Part shown: one piece after another, positions 46,894 through 54,922 of the stretch | Layout of the letters: each line of letters opens with the position of its first letter | Position numbering within the stretch: position 1 is the first letter of the stretch | Source: Lachnospiraceae bacterium | Lineage (GTDB): Bacteria; Bacillota; Clostridia; Lachnospirales; Lachnospiraceae | Length of the DNA: 64,000 nucleotides | NCBI GenBank assembly: GCA_029071325.1 | Contig: JAIEAP010000041.1 | Span: 62,001-126,000 of the forward strand | Direction of reading: 5' to 3' | Notes under the pieces: generated by a model | What the model saw: the letters and a program-made list of their open reading frames with translations, nothing else | Database searches by the model: none | What the model was told of the DNA's origin: nothing | Made by a program: the position numbers and the translations under genes

Positions 46894-47664
46894 ATGAAAC
46901 AGGATTTTAAAACCGTGATGCAATGTATCCTACTGCTTTTTGGAATTGTGATATGTATGCTTGTATGCGATTCTGATAAAATCAGGGAAGAGGATTATAT
47001 AAATAGGATATATGTTGTGGATGAAGGGGATTCTTATGGATACGAATTCAGTATATATATCACTAAGCTGAGTGATGATTATATGGAAGGCTATGGTAAC
47101 AGGCATGGGAAAGCAGAATTGTTCCCGCGAGGCTATTCTATGAAAGGGTATAGTGATGGCGGCAAAATGTATGGTTCCTTTCGTATGGGATATCCGGAAG
47201 GGAATGTGAGATTTACTCTGGATTTCTTAGAAGATAGCAGAATACAGGTGACCATACCGGCAACGAAGGAACAATATATGCTTAGACCTTACCGTCTTGA
47301 AGACGATCCGAATAAGAGCGTATATGAGGAACTGTCCGGGGAGATAGAATTGGAGACTTGGGGAAAGGTACAGTTGATCAACACTATGTCAAACACACGG
47401 CATCCAATTGCAGGAGCTTATCTTGCCAATGAAAAGGGGGAGGTAATGTATGATTTTTATCCGCATTTTATAAACGGGCTTGATATTGTAGAATATACAG
47501 TTATGGATATGAATGGGGATGGTCTAAAAGACATTGAGTGGATTTTGGCATTGGGGGATGATGCACATTTTCGCTATAGAATGTATCAGAGAATGGATGG
47601 AAGGTTTGGCGACAAGGATGTTGTGTGGATGGAAGAAGAAGGATTGGTCTACGAAGCGAAGTAG
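46894..47664 (+). CDS. Putative immunity protein, copy 1 (membrane-anchored)
   Basis: 256-residue protein directly behind the toxin (11 bases). An N-terminal span (VMQCILLLFGIVICMLVC) would place the rest outside the membrane. That suits protection against a wall-degrading toxin. The C-terminal part contains MDMNGDGLKDIEWILALGDD, a DxNxDG calcium-loop-like motif. No database family was recognised; the immunity role is inferred from position and copy number. GAGGAATATGAG precedes the ATG. Confidence 0.75.
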   Translation: MKQDFKTVMQCILLLFGIVICMLVCDSDKIREEDYINRIYVVDEGDSYGYEFSIYITKLSDDYMEGYGNRHGKAELFPRGYSMKGYSDGGKMYGSFRMGYPEGNVRFTLDFLEDSRIQVTIPATKEQYMLRPYRLEDDPNKSVYEELSGEIELETWGKVQLINTMSNTRHPIAGAYLANEKGEVMYDFYPHFINGLDIVEYTVMDMNGDGLKDIEWILALGDDAHFRYRMYQRMDGRFGDKDVVWMEEEGLVYEAK

Positions 47665-47770
47665 AATGAATTTGGATAAAGTTATCTGCTACAATTTGAG
47701 AAAAGATCAGGAGGGAGCCGTAGATGCTGTGAAACGGTTTGGCAGTGGCGATAGGAGACATTTAAATCAG

Positions 47771-49084
47771 ATGAAAAAAGTTTGTGTAGTAGTAGTCCTC
47801 ATCATATCCATTCTGTTATCTGCATGCAATCAATCCATTGTATCGGAGCAGGAAATGAATACCGCGCAAATAGAAACACAAAATTTTGATATAGCTTATG
47901 AAATTTTGAATAGCGCTCTGTTGACACATACAGATGAATCGGAGATTATACCGGAGTTTGATCTGGATGAAATCAGACAATATGCTCAGGAGGCGCAGGG
48001 CGATTTGGTGATTGATACAGGTGAAGAAAATAGTTTTCCTGAAAAATTAATTGTTGAAATTGAAGAGTTCCTATATGATGCCTGTGATTATGATTTACAA
48101 AAATTTAACTGGGAAGAAGTACAGCACAGTGTTTACTTTGAATTGATCCGGAAATACGGAAGCGAGTCCTTTGAAGTAGAGCCGGAAAAATTAATGTGGA
48201 ATCAGGAAAACCCGAATTGTGTGGGGTTATTTTATGTAAGTACGGAAGCAGGTGAGGGTTATTATGTTTTGGCGGAGAAGTCCGGGGGATCTAATGGGGC
48301 AATTACGGTTCGTCAGGTTAAACTGGAGGATGAAAACGAAGTTACGCTGGATGAATTTGAGACGCAGAATTATGGATATGGTTCAGTGATTTGTTATGAA
48401 GAAGAATTTTATTACATTCATCTTCACTACAATTATAATTTGAAGAATTTTGACGGAGTGCAGCTGCATCGCCTGAATGGTGATGCAGCACATGAAAATA
48501 TTATGATACGGTATCTGCCGATGGATTATAGTTGGAAAAATGTATTCTCTGCTCCAGTGGAAGAACAGGATAGCGTGAACAGTTATCTGAGCAGTATCAG
48601 GGAAGATATTACATCAGATACCTATTTGGAAAATGGTGGAGCGGAAGATATCTCTGTGTACATGGGGGATGAGGCAGAGGCAGGTGGTCAGGAAAAAGAC
48701 AATGTGCCCTGCCATGGGATTGATTTTGCGAATATCGGTGTTCCGGTATATTTGGAGAAATCCAATCTGATACCATCTAATACATATATGACATGGTTGC
48801 TGAGAGCCAAGTTCTATTTATGTGATGAGCAGGGAGAAATGACGGAATTGGAGTATCTGCAACTGAACGAAAGCGGTTTGCCCTCAGAATTGACACTGGT
48901 ACAGCTATGGTTTCATGAAATAGATGGAAAAATCTATACGTTTCGATTATACCATATTTGTGATTATAATTATGTGTTACAGACGGTGTTGATACAGGGG
49001 GAGGAGTTGATACCTATTCGAAGCGATCTTATCCTGCCTCAGCGTACTTTCGTGTTGACAAAAGGAGAAATATTTCATGCGTGA
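47771..49084 (+). CDS. Lipoprotein of unknown function inside the immunity array
   Basis: 437-residue protein with signal MKKVCVVVVLIISILLSACN (lipobox LSAC). It is acidic, with short beta-rich segments (YYVLAEKSGGSNGAITVRQV, GSVICYEEEFYYIHLHYNYN) and no recognised domain. Start 47771 has AGGAGA 12 bases upstream. The frame is open from 47534 inside the previous gene but lacks a better start. It is unrelated to the flanking immunity copies. It may be a second immunity protein or cargo left by cassette exchange. Confidence 0.75.
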   Translation: MKKVCVVVVLIISILLSACNQSIVSEQEMNTAQIETQNFDIAYEILNSALLTHTDESEIIPEFDLDEIRQYAQEAQGDLVIDTGEENSFPEKLIVEIEEFLYDACDYDLQKFNWEEVQHSVYFELIRKYGSESFEVEPEKLMWNQENPNCVGLFYVSTEAGEGYYVLAEKSGGSNGAITVRQVKLEDENEVTLDEFETQNYGYGSVICYEEEFYYIHLHYNYNLKNFDGVQLHRLNGDAAHENIMIRYLPMDYSWKNVFSAPVEEQDSVNSYLSSIREDITSDTYLENGGAEDISVYMGDEAEAGGQEKDNVPCHGIDFANIGVPVYLEKSNLIPSNTYMTWLLRAKFYLCDEQGEMTELEYLQLNESGLPSELTLVQLWFHEIDGKIYTFRLYHICDYNYVLQTVLIQGEELIPIRSDLILPQRTFVLTKGEIFHA

Positions 49085-49106
49085 AAATATCTTTCAGTTC
49101 AGTTAT

Positions 49107-49157
49107 CCAGAGAAGGTTGCCGGCGACTGGTATGATTACTTTAATGAAATGGAATAG
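49107..49157 (+). pseudogene. Remnant of toxin gene 3' end, copy 1
   Basis: After the lipoprotein stop, a short stretch re-encodes the toxin terminus (DWYDYFNEME, stop at about 49157) without any upstream toxin frame. It runs straight into the start of immunity copy 2, exactly as in the intact toxin-immunity junction. A product of duplication followed by toxin loss. Confidence 0.8.
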
Positions 49158-49168
49158 GGGAATATGAG

Positions 49169-49939
49169 ATGAAACAGGATTTTAAAACTGTGATGCATTG
49201 TATCCTACTGCTTTTTGGAATTGTGATATGTATGCTTGTATGTGATTCTGACAGAATCAGGGAAGAAGATTATATAAATAGGATATATGTTGTGGACCAG
49301 GGGGATACCTGTGGATACGAATTCAGTATTTATATCACTGAGCTGGATGATGAGCATATGGAGGGCTATGGCAACCGGCATAGGAAAGCACAATTGCTCC
49401 CCAGAGGCTATTCTATGGAAGGGTATCGTGATAATGGTAGGATGTCTGGTTCCTTTCGTATGGGCTATCCGGAAGGAAATGTGACATTTACTCTGGATTT
49501 CCTTCCGGATAGCAGAGTACAGGTGACCATACCTGCAACGGAGGAACAATATCTACTTAGACCTTACCGTCTTGAAGACAATCCGGATGAGAGCGTATAT
49601 GAGGAACTGTCCGGGGAGATAGAATTGGAGACTTGGGGAAAGGTGCAGTTGATCAATATTATGTCAAATACACGGCATCCCATTGCAGGAGCTTATCTTG
49701 CCAATGAAAAGGGGGAGATAATGTATGATTTTTACCCTCAGTTTATGAACGGGCTTGATATTGTAGAATGTACAGTTATAGATATGAATGGGGATGGTTT
49801 AAAAGACATTGAGTGGATTTTGGCATTGGGGGATGACGCCCATTTTCGTTATAGAGAATATCAGAGAACAGATGGAACGTTTGGAGACGGGGATGTTTTA
49901 TGGCTGGAAAAACAAGGACTGGTCTATGAGGCGAAGTAG
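49169..49939 (+). CDS. Putative immunity protein, copy 2
   Basis: 256 residues, the same length as copy 1 and highly similar along the whole protein (MKQDFKTVMHCILLLFGIVI; NGLDIVECTVIDMNGDGLKD). Differences concentrate in the exposed middle (DQGDTCGYEFSIYITELDDE against DEGDSYGYEFSIYITKLSDD). This suggests matching to a variant toxin. It is preceded by a toxin-tail remnant rather than a toxin gene, so it is an orphan immunity gene. Confidence 0.75.
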   Translation: MKQDFKTVMHCILLLFGIVICMLVCDSDRIREEDYINRIYVVDQGDTCGYEFSIYITELDDEHMEGYGNRHRKAQLLPRGYSMEGYRDNGRMSGSFRMGYPEGNVTFTLDFLPDSRVQVTIPATEEQYLLRPYRLEDNPDESVYEELSGEIELETWGKVQLINIMSNTRHPIAGAYLANEKGEIMYDFYPQFMNGLDIVECTVIDMNGDGLKDIEWILALGDDAHFRYREYQRTDGTFGDGDVLWLEKQGLVYEAK

Positions 49940-49944
49940 AATGG

Positions 49945-50027
49945 TGTGTAGATATTGCGGGATATCAGCCGGGAAGCATGATGAAGCTGCCGGCGCCTGG
50001 TATGATTACTTTAATGAGATGGAATAG
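49945..50027 (+). pseudogene. Remnant of toxin gene, internal fragment fused to tail, copy 2
   Basis: 49945-49992 matches the internal toxin segment at 45826-45874 (encoding LDIAGYQPGSM) with a one-base deletion and a few changes. It is joined directly to the toxin tail (AWYDYFNEME, stop at about 50027). The two parts are in different frames. This is a deletion derivative of a former second toxin gene. Confidence 0.82.
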
Positions 50028-50036
50028 GGGTGTGAG

Positions 50037-50573
50037 ATGAAACAGGATTTTAAAACCGTGATGCAATGCATTCTGCTGCTTTTTGGAATTGTGATATGTA
50101 TGCTTGTATGTGATTTTGATAGGATACATGGAAACAAAATCAGTATTCATAGGAAATGTTTTTTACCGCAAATAGAGATGAAAGAGAAAAAGTCGCGTTT
50201 TTATCAACTTAATGATGAATCGTTGTGGATGATATATGAAGATCTATCGGGAGAAATTGAATTAGAAACATGGGGAAAGGTTTGGTTAGTGAATGGAGTT
50301 TTTCGAGCGAGGCATCCATATCCGGCAGCATTTCTCACGGATGAAAATCGTAATGTGCTCTACTATTTAGGGTCATTTACGAATGGATTTGATATTGTTG
50401 AGTATACTGTTGCCGATAAGAATGAGGATGGCTTAAAGGACATTGAGTGGATTTTGGCATTGGGGGATAACGTCCATCTTCGCTATAGAGCATATCAGGG
50501 AACGGATGGAGAATTTGGTGGATGGGATGTTGTGTGTATGGAAGAAGAAGGAATGGTCTATGAGGCAAAGTAG
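50037..50573 (+). CDS. Putative immunity protein, copy 3 (shortened)
   Basis: 178-residue version of the same family. It keeps the N-terminal anchor (MKQDFKTVMQCILLLFGIVI) and the C-terminal half (SGEIELETWGKVWLVNG, DKNEDGLKDIEWILALGDN). The central 80 residues of copies 1 and 2 are replaced by a short basic stretch (HGNKISIHRKCFLPQIEMKE). The frame is intact, so it may still be functional. Last copy of the array. Confidence 0.7.
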   Translation: MKQDFKTVMQCILLLFGIVICMLVCDFDRIHGNKISIHRKCFLPQIEMKEKKSRFYQLNDESLWMIYEDLSGEIELETWGKVWLVNGVFRARHPYPAAFLTDENRNVLYYLGSFTNGFDIVEYTVADKNEDGLKDIEWILALGDNVHLRYRAYQGTDGEFGGWDVVCMEEEGMVYEAK

Positions 50574-50581
50574 ATAATATA

Positions 50582-50637
50582 TAAGGTACCTTGACAAATT
50601 GCGTGAGTGGTGATATGCTATTTATCAAGGTACCTAA
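50582..50637 (+). promoter_or_regulatory. Promoter with double palindromic operator for MarR-ABC operon
   Basis: TTGACA (50591-50596), 17 bases, TATGCT (50614-50619). TAAGGTACCTTGA (50582-50594) overlaps the -35 and TCAAGGTACCTAA (50625-50637) follows the -10. The two are inverted copies of each other and each core AGGTACCT is itself palindromic. A textbook arrangement for autorepression by the MarR protein. Confidence 0.8.
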
Positions 50638-50660
50638 ATTAATGAAAGAGAAGTAAATTT

Positions 50661-51305
50661 ATGGAGCAGACAGAATTATGTCCCTGCTGCGGCAGACACT
50701 GTGAATTGAAGAATCCCCATTGTGAACGCGGGAGAGAGTATCTGTGCACGGGAATTGTGCCAGAACGGCACCATAGGGAAGCTAGAACAGATATAGAAGA
50801 TCGACAGCAACATAATCAGACCATTGGAATTCAGGATAAGCTTATTTTTAATTTGCGTGATCTCAGTCACATCATGCGTGCTTTGTACGAAGGAAAAGGC
50901 AGTCAAAAGAACATCCTGATCATTTTAAATGAAGTAGGTGATATTACTCAGCGTGAACTTACCGAACGTCTCGGAATACAGCCGGGTTCTGTAAGTGAAG
51001 TGATCGCAAAGCTGGAAAATGCGGGAGATATTATGCGCACTCCAAGCGAAAAAGATCGAAGAACCATGGATATTACGCTTACCCCAAGAGGTAAAGTGTC
51101 GGCATTGGAAGCAGCCGAACAGCGAAATAGACGACATGTTGAAATGTTTTCCTGTCTGTCCAATGACGAAAAGGAGATATTATTGTCTTTGCTTGAAAAG
51201 GTAAATGTAGATTGGAAAGACCGCTATCAGGAAGTGGAAGAGATACACAGACGTTGCGGTCAGCGTCATGGGAGCCATATGCATCACGGCAAAGGACACC
51301 GGTAA
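50661..51305 (+). CDS. MarR-family regulator with Cys-rich N-terminus
   Basis: 214-residue winged-helix regulator of the ABC exporter encoded next. Before the MarR core it has a cluster of six Cys (7, 9, 10, 14, 21, 29; CPCCGRHCELKNPHC). After it comes a His-rich tail (CGQRHGSHMHHGKGHR). Both suggest metal or redox sensing. The core is typical: IQDKLIFNLRDLSHIMRALY, DITQRELTERLGIQPGSVSE and wing SEKDRRTMDITLTPRG. It binds presumably to the flanking AGGTACCT sites. Confidence 0.9.
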   Translation: MEQTELCPCCGRHCELKNPHCERGREYLCTGIVPERHHREARTDIEDRQQHNQTIGIQDKLIFNLRDLSHIMRALYEGKGSQKNILIILNEVGDITQRELTERLGIQPGSVSEVIAKLENAGDIMRTPSEKDRRTMDITLTPRGKVSALEAAEQRNRRHVEMFSCLSNDEKEILLSLLEKVNVDWKDRYQEVEEIHRRCGQRHGSHMHHGKGHR

Positions 51306-51321
51306 AAAGAAAGGATCGTTT

Positions 51322-53061
51322 ATGTGGAAATATATAAAGCGTTATCTTCATTTTGCCGTTCTCGCAGGTGCATTTATGGTCAGTGAGGTGTTGATGGATC
51401 TGCTCCAGCCTGGGATTATGAGCAGGATTGTTGATGAGGGTGTTCTCGGAATATATAACGGTGGAGTCAGCAATCTGAATTTAATCTGGAAATTAGGCTG
51501 TTATATGATAGGGCTCGTTTTGTTTGGCGGGCTGTGCGGATCTCTCAACAATGTTTTTGTACATTTGGCTGGACAGAATATTGGAAACGAGATTAGAAAG
51601 GATTGCTTTCGCAATATTATGACATTTTCTTTTCCGCAGCTTGATAAATTCGGTACCGGTTCTTTGGTGACAAGAGTGACCAATGACATTACACAGGTGC
51701 AGAATTATGTGTCAAATTTTGTGCGCGGCATGATTCGTACGACATTGCTTATGTTCGGGAGCATATATTGTATGTTTCGCTTAAATAAGGATTTTGGATG
51801 GATTGTGCTGTGCGCTTTTCCGATTATTGTTGGCAGTCTGGCCTGTTGTCTATCAAAAGCAAACCCACTGTTTTCCAGATTGCAGGGACAGCTTGATTCC
51901 ATTAATTCCATTATGCAGGAAGATGTGTCGGGTATCCGTATGATTAAAGCCTGTGTTCGGGAAGTATATGAAAAGGTTCGTTTTGGCAAGGCAAATGATG
52001 AACTGATCAAAACACAGCTACGGGTACTTGTGATTTTTGCTTTTATGACCCCTGTCATCTATGCACTGATGCATATTGTGGTTGCTATTATTTTATTGGT
52101 GGGTTCTTATGAAGTCGGCAGCGGCGGGGCGACGCCTGGTAACATTATGGCTGCTATCACTTATACAACACAGCTTCTGAACGGCATTCTGATGCTGGTT
52201 ATGTTGTTTCAGAATATTTCCAGGGGGATTGCCTCATGGAAACGTGTAAAAGAAGTATTGTATAATGAGCCGGAGCTAAAGGATGGAACCTTCGAGGGGA
52301 TAACAGAGCAGCGTGGAGAAATCGAATTTTGTAACGTATCCTTTGCTTATCCAGGATGCAGCCGTATCGTGCTCGATCACATCAATCTAACCATACATAA
52401 AGGCGAAACGGTTGCCGTGATGGGGGCAACCGGATGCGGGAAAACTTCACTGATCAATCTGATCTCTCGATTTTATGATGCCACAGAAGGAATGGTACTT
52501 GTGGATGGTGTTGATGTTCGTGAATACAAGCAGAAGGCGCTGCGGGAGAAGATTGCTGTCGCCCTGCAAAAGAGCGAGCTGTTCGGGACATCTATAAGTG
52601 AAAATATTGCGTGGGGAATGCCGGGGGCAGAAGCGCATGCGGTAAAGGCGGCGGCCGTAACCGCACAGGCAGACGATTTTATTCTATCTGCACCGGATGG
52701 TTATCATGCAATTGTTGCAGAGCGAGGCATGAGCTTGTCAGGAGGTCAGAGGCAACGCCTGTCAATTGCACGGGCTGTTTTGAAACCGGCTGAAATCCTC
52801 ATTTTTGATGATTCTACAAGTGCGCTTGATTTAAGAACAGAAGCGAATTTATATGAGGCTTTGCAGAGAGTACATCCTCAGAGTACCAAGATCATTATTG
52901 CGCAAAGGATCGCCTCCGTACGAAGGGCTGACAGGATCGTAGTTTTGAAAAATGGTAGAATTGCAGCCTGCGGTTCTCATGAGGAATTGATGAAGTCCTG
53001 TGCCGTATATCAGGATATTTACCATTCGCAAATCGGAGAGGAAGGTGAGACCAATGGGTGA
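51322..53061 (+). CDS. ABC exporter half-transporter A (degenerate ATP site)
   Basis: 579-residue exporter subunit with six N-terminal spans and an ATPase domain: Walker A GATGCGKTS, signature LSGGQRQRLSIARA, Walker B ILIFDDSTSALD. The residue after Walker B is Asp instead of the catalytic Glu, so the site formed with its Walker motifs is probably inactive. It pairs with the next gene, as in BmrCD-type heterodimers. Start 51322 follows AAAGGA; the end overlaps gene B by eight bases. Likely multidrug or peptide export. Confidence 0.93.
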   Translation: MWKYIKRYLHFAVLAGAFMVSEVLMDLLQPGIMSRIVDEGVLGIYNGGVSNLNLIWKLGCYMIGLVLFGGLCGSLNNVFVHLAGQNIGNEIRKDCFRNIMTFSFPQLDKFGTGSLVTRVTNDITQVQNYVSNFVRGMIRTTLLMFGSIYCMFRLNKDFGWIVLCAFPIIVGSLACCLSKANPLFSRLQGQLDSINSIMQEDVSGIRMIKACVREVYEKVRFGKANDELIKTQLRVLVIFAFMTPVIYALMHIVVAIILLVGSYEVGSGGATPGNIMAAITYTTQLLNGILMLVMLFQNISRGIASWKRVKEVLYNEPELKDGTFEGITEQRGEIEFCNVSFAYPGCSRIVLDHINLTIHKGETVAVMGATGCGKTSLINLISRFYDATEGMVLVDGVDVREYKQKALREKIAVALQKSELFGTSISENIAWGMPGAEAHAVKAAAVTAQADDFILSAPDGYHAIVAERGMSLSGGQRQRLSIARAVLKPAEILIFDDSTSALDLRTEANLYEALQRVHPQSTKIIIAQRIASVRRADRIVVLKNGRIAACGSHEELMKSCAVYQDIYHSQIGEEGETNG

Positions 53062-54871
53062 CAATAAGAATCAGAAGCTGGCAGAACAGAATATACCGGG
53101 CATGAACCGTGGTCAACGGTTCGCTGAGGTGCAGCATGCTGATGATGCCAGTGCCACATTAAAGCGCATAATCGCTTATTTTATACATGAGAAAACAATG
53201 GTTATTGCTATGCTTGCAGTTGTTGTTTTCGGAACACTCTGCGGTGTGTATGCGCCAAGTCTGCAAAGCAGTGCCATTGATATTATTGCTGGAACAAAGA
53301 ACGGGAGTTTTGCCAATACGCTGATTTTCATGCTTGTAGTTTACTTGCTTTACAGTGGAAGCCAATTACTGCAGGGTTTATTCAGTGCGAAACTCAGTCA
53401 GCGTATTGTCAGGCGGATGCGGGAGGAGTTGTTTGGTAAAATTGTAGACTTGCCGATTCGTTATCTTGATACCCATTCACACGGTGATGTGATGAGCAGA
53501 ATGACCAATGACATTGAGAATATCTCTACTACGGTTTCTCAGTCTCTGCCTTCACTGTTTTCGGGCATACTCACAATCGCCGGTACAGTGGCAATGATGC
53601 TGTGGTATTGTTGGCAGCTTGCTCTCTTAAGCTGTGGGACTGTCCTCCTGACATTGCTGGCAACGAAAATTCTTTCGAAAAATGTACGCAGGTTTTCCCG
53701 TAAGCGTCAGATGTTGCTGGGACAGCTTAATGGTACGGTAGAGGAAATGATTTCGGGTTATCACACGGTGGTTGCCTATAATCATCAGGATATCACAACG
53801 GAGGATTTCTGTGACATTTCAGATTCTCTTACGAAAGCCGGGATTAAGACGGATATATTCAGTGGTGTCATGGGACCTGTTATGAACTGTATCGGCAATA
53901 TTGGATTTGTTATTATTGCGGCATTTGGCGGGTATTTTTCTGCAAAAGGGCTAATTTCGGTAGGTGTGATTTCTGCCTTTATCGTCTACGCAAAACAGTT
54001 CAGCCGGCCCATCAATGAGATTGCGCAGATATACGGTCAGCTGCAAACAGCGGTTGCCGGCGCGGAACGTGTGTTTATTGTGCTGGAAGAAGCAAACGAG
54101 GATATGGATGGCGGGGAGCTGAGTGACGAAGAAAAAGCGACAGTCACATTCAAAAACGTATGCTTTTCTTATGAACCCGGGAATCCTGTTATTGATAATT
54201 TTACATTGACGGTTCCTGCTGGTAAAAAGGTTGCGCTGGTTGGGGCGACGGGAAGCGGAAAAACGACTGTTGTGAATCTACTGATGCGTTTTTATGATAT
54301 TGACAGCGGTGAGATCTGTATCAATGATCAAAATATCAGAGATATTTCACGGGTGAGTATCCGCCAGAATGCTGCCATTGTGCTGCAGGATACTGTTTTG
54401 TTCTCAAATACCGTTTGGAATAATTTAAAATACGGAAATGAGGACGCAAGCCTGGAAGAGATTCAAAAGGCAGTTGAAATGAGTTGCTGTAAAGAGATGA
54501 TTGAGCTGCTGCCGAAGGGGTATGATACGGTTTTGACGAATGCTGGCGTAAATATCAGCCAGGGACAGCGTCAGCTGTTGGCAATTGCCCGTGCATTTGT
54601 TGCTGATCCCAAAATCCTGATTCTGGATGAGGCTACCTCTAATGTGGATACTCGTACGGAAAAAGCAATTCAGGACGCTATGCAGCTTATTATGAAAAAC
54701 CGCACCAGCATCGTGATTGCGCATCGCCTGTCTACCATCCGAAATGCAGATGTCATTATTGTGATGGATCACGGTAAAATCGTGGAAAGCGGTGATCATG
54801 AAACACTGATTGCGCAGAAAGCAAAGTATTACGACCTGTATATGACACAGTATGCAGGTTTTACAATATAA
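53054..54871 (+). CDS. ABC exporter half-transporter B
   Basis: 605-residue partner with an N-terminal hydrophilic stretch (about 50 residues), six spans and an ATPase domain: GATGSGKTT, ILILDEATSNVD with the catalytic Glu. Its signature is altered (ISQGQRQLLAIARA), which matches its role opposite the degenerate Walker site of subunit A. Start 53054 follows GGAAGGTGA. A strong terminator closes the three-gene operon. Confidence 0.94.
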   Translation: MGDNKNQKLAEQNIPGMNRGQRFAEVQHADDASATLKRIIAYFIHEKTMVIAMLAVVVFGTLCGVYAPSLQSSAIDIIAGTKNGSFANTLIFMLVVYLLYSGSQLLQGLFSAKLSQRIVRRMREELFGKIVDLPIRYLDTHSHGDVMSRMTNDIENISTTVSQSLPSLFSGILTIAGTVAMMLWYCWQLALLSCGTVLLTLLATKILSKNVRRFSRKRQMLLGQLNGTVEEMISGYHTVVAYNHQDITTEDFCDISDSLTKAGIKTDIFSGVMGPVMNCIGNIGFVIIAAFGGYFSAKGLISVGVISAFIVYAKQFSRPINEIAQIYGQLQTAVAGAERVFIVLEEANEDMDGGELSDEEKATVTFKNVCFSYEPGNPVIDNFTLTVPAGKKVALVGATGSGKTTVVNLLMRFYDIDSGEICINDQNIRDISRVSIRQNAAIVLQDTVLFSNTVWNNLKYGNEDASLEEIQKAVEMSCCKEMIELLPKGYDTVLTNAGVNISQGQRQLLAIARAFVADPKILILDEATSNVDTRTEKAIQDAMQLIMKNRTSIVIAHRLSTIRNADVIIVMDHGKIVESGDHETLIAQKAKYYDLYMTQYAGFTI

Positions 54872-54883
54872 GAACAGATGTAT

Positions 54884-54916
54884 AAACAGAAGGCGGCTGA
54901 CAGCCGCCTTCTGTTT
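54884..54916. terminator. Bidirectional terminator after ABC operon
   Basis: AAACAGAAGGCGGC, loop TGACA, GCCGCCTTCTGTTT is a perfect 14-bp stem between convergent genes, ending in T-runs on both strands. Confidence 0.92.
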
Positions 54917-54922
54917 TACGTT

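Larger units (their letters stand above)
46857..50120 (+). repeat. Three-copy direct repeat spanning toxin tail and immunity start
   Basis: A nearly identical segment occurs at about 46857-46990, 49132-49265 and 49995-50120. Each copy encodes the last toxin residues WYDYFNEME with stop, then the start of a MKQDFKTVM immunity gene. The 3' halves of the immunity genes (SGEIELETWGKV and DIEWILALGD regions) are also conserved between copies. The repeats would permit homologous recombination that adds or removes cassettes. Confidence 0.85.
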
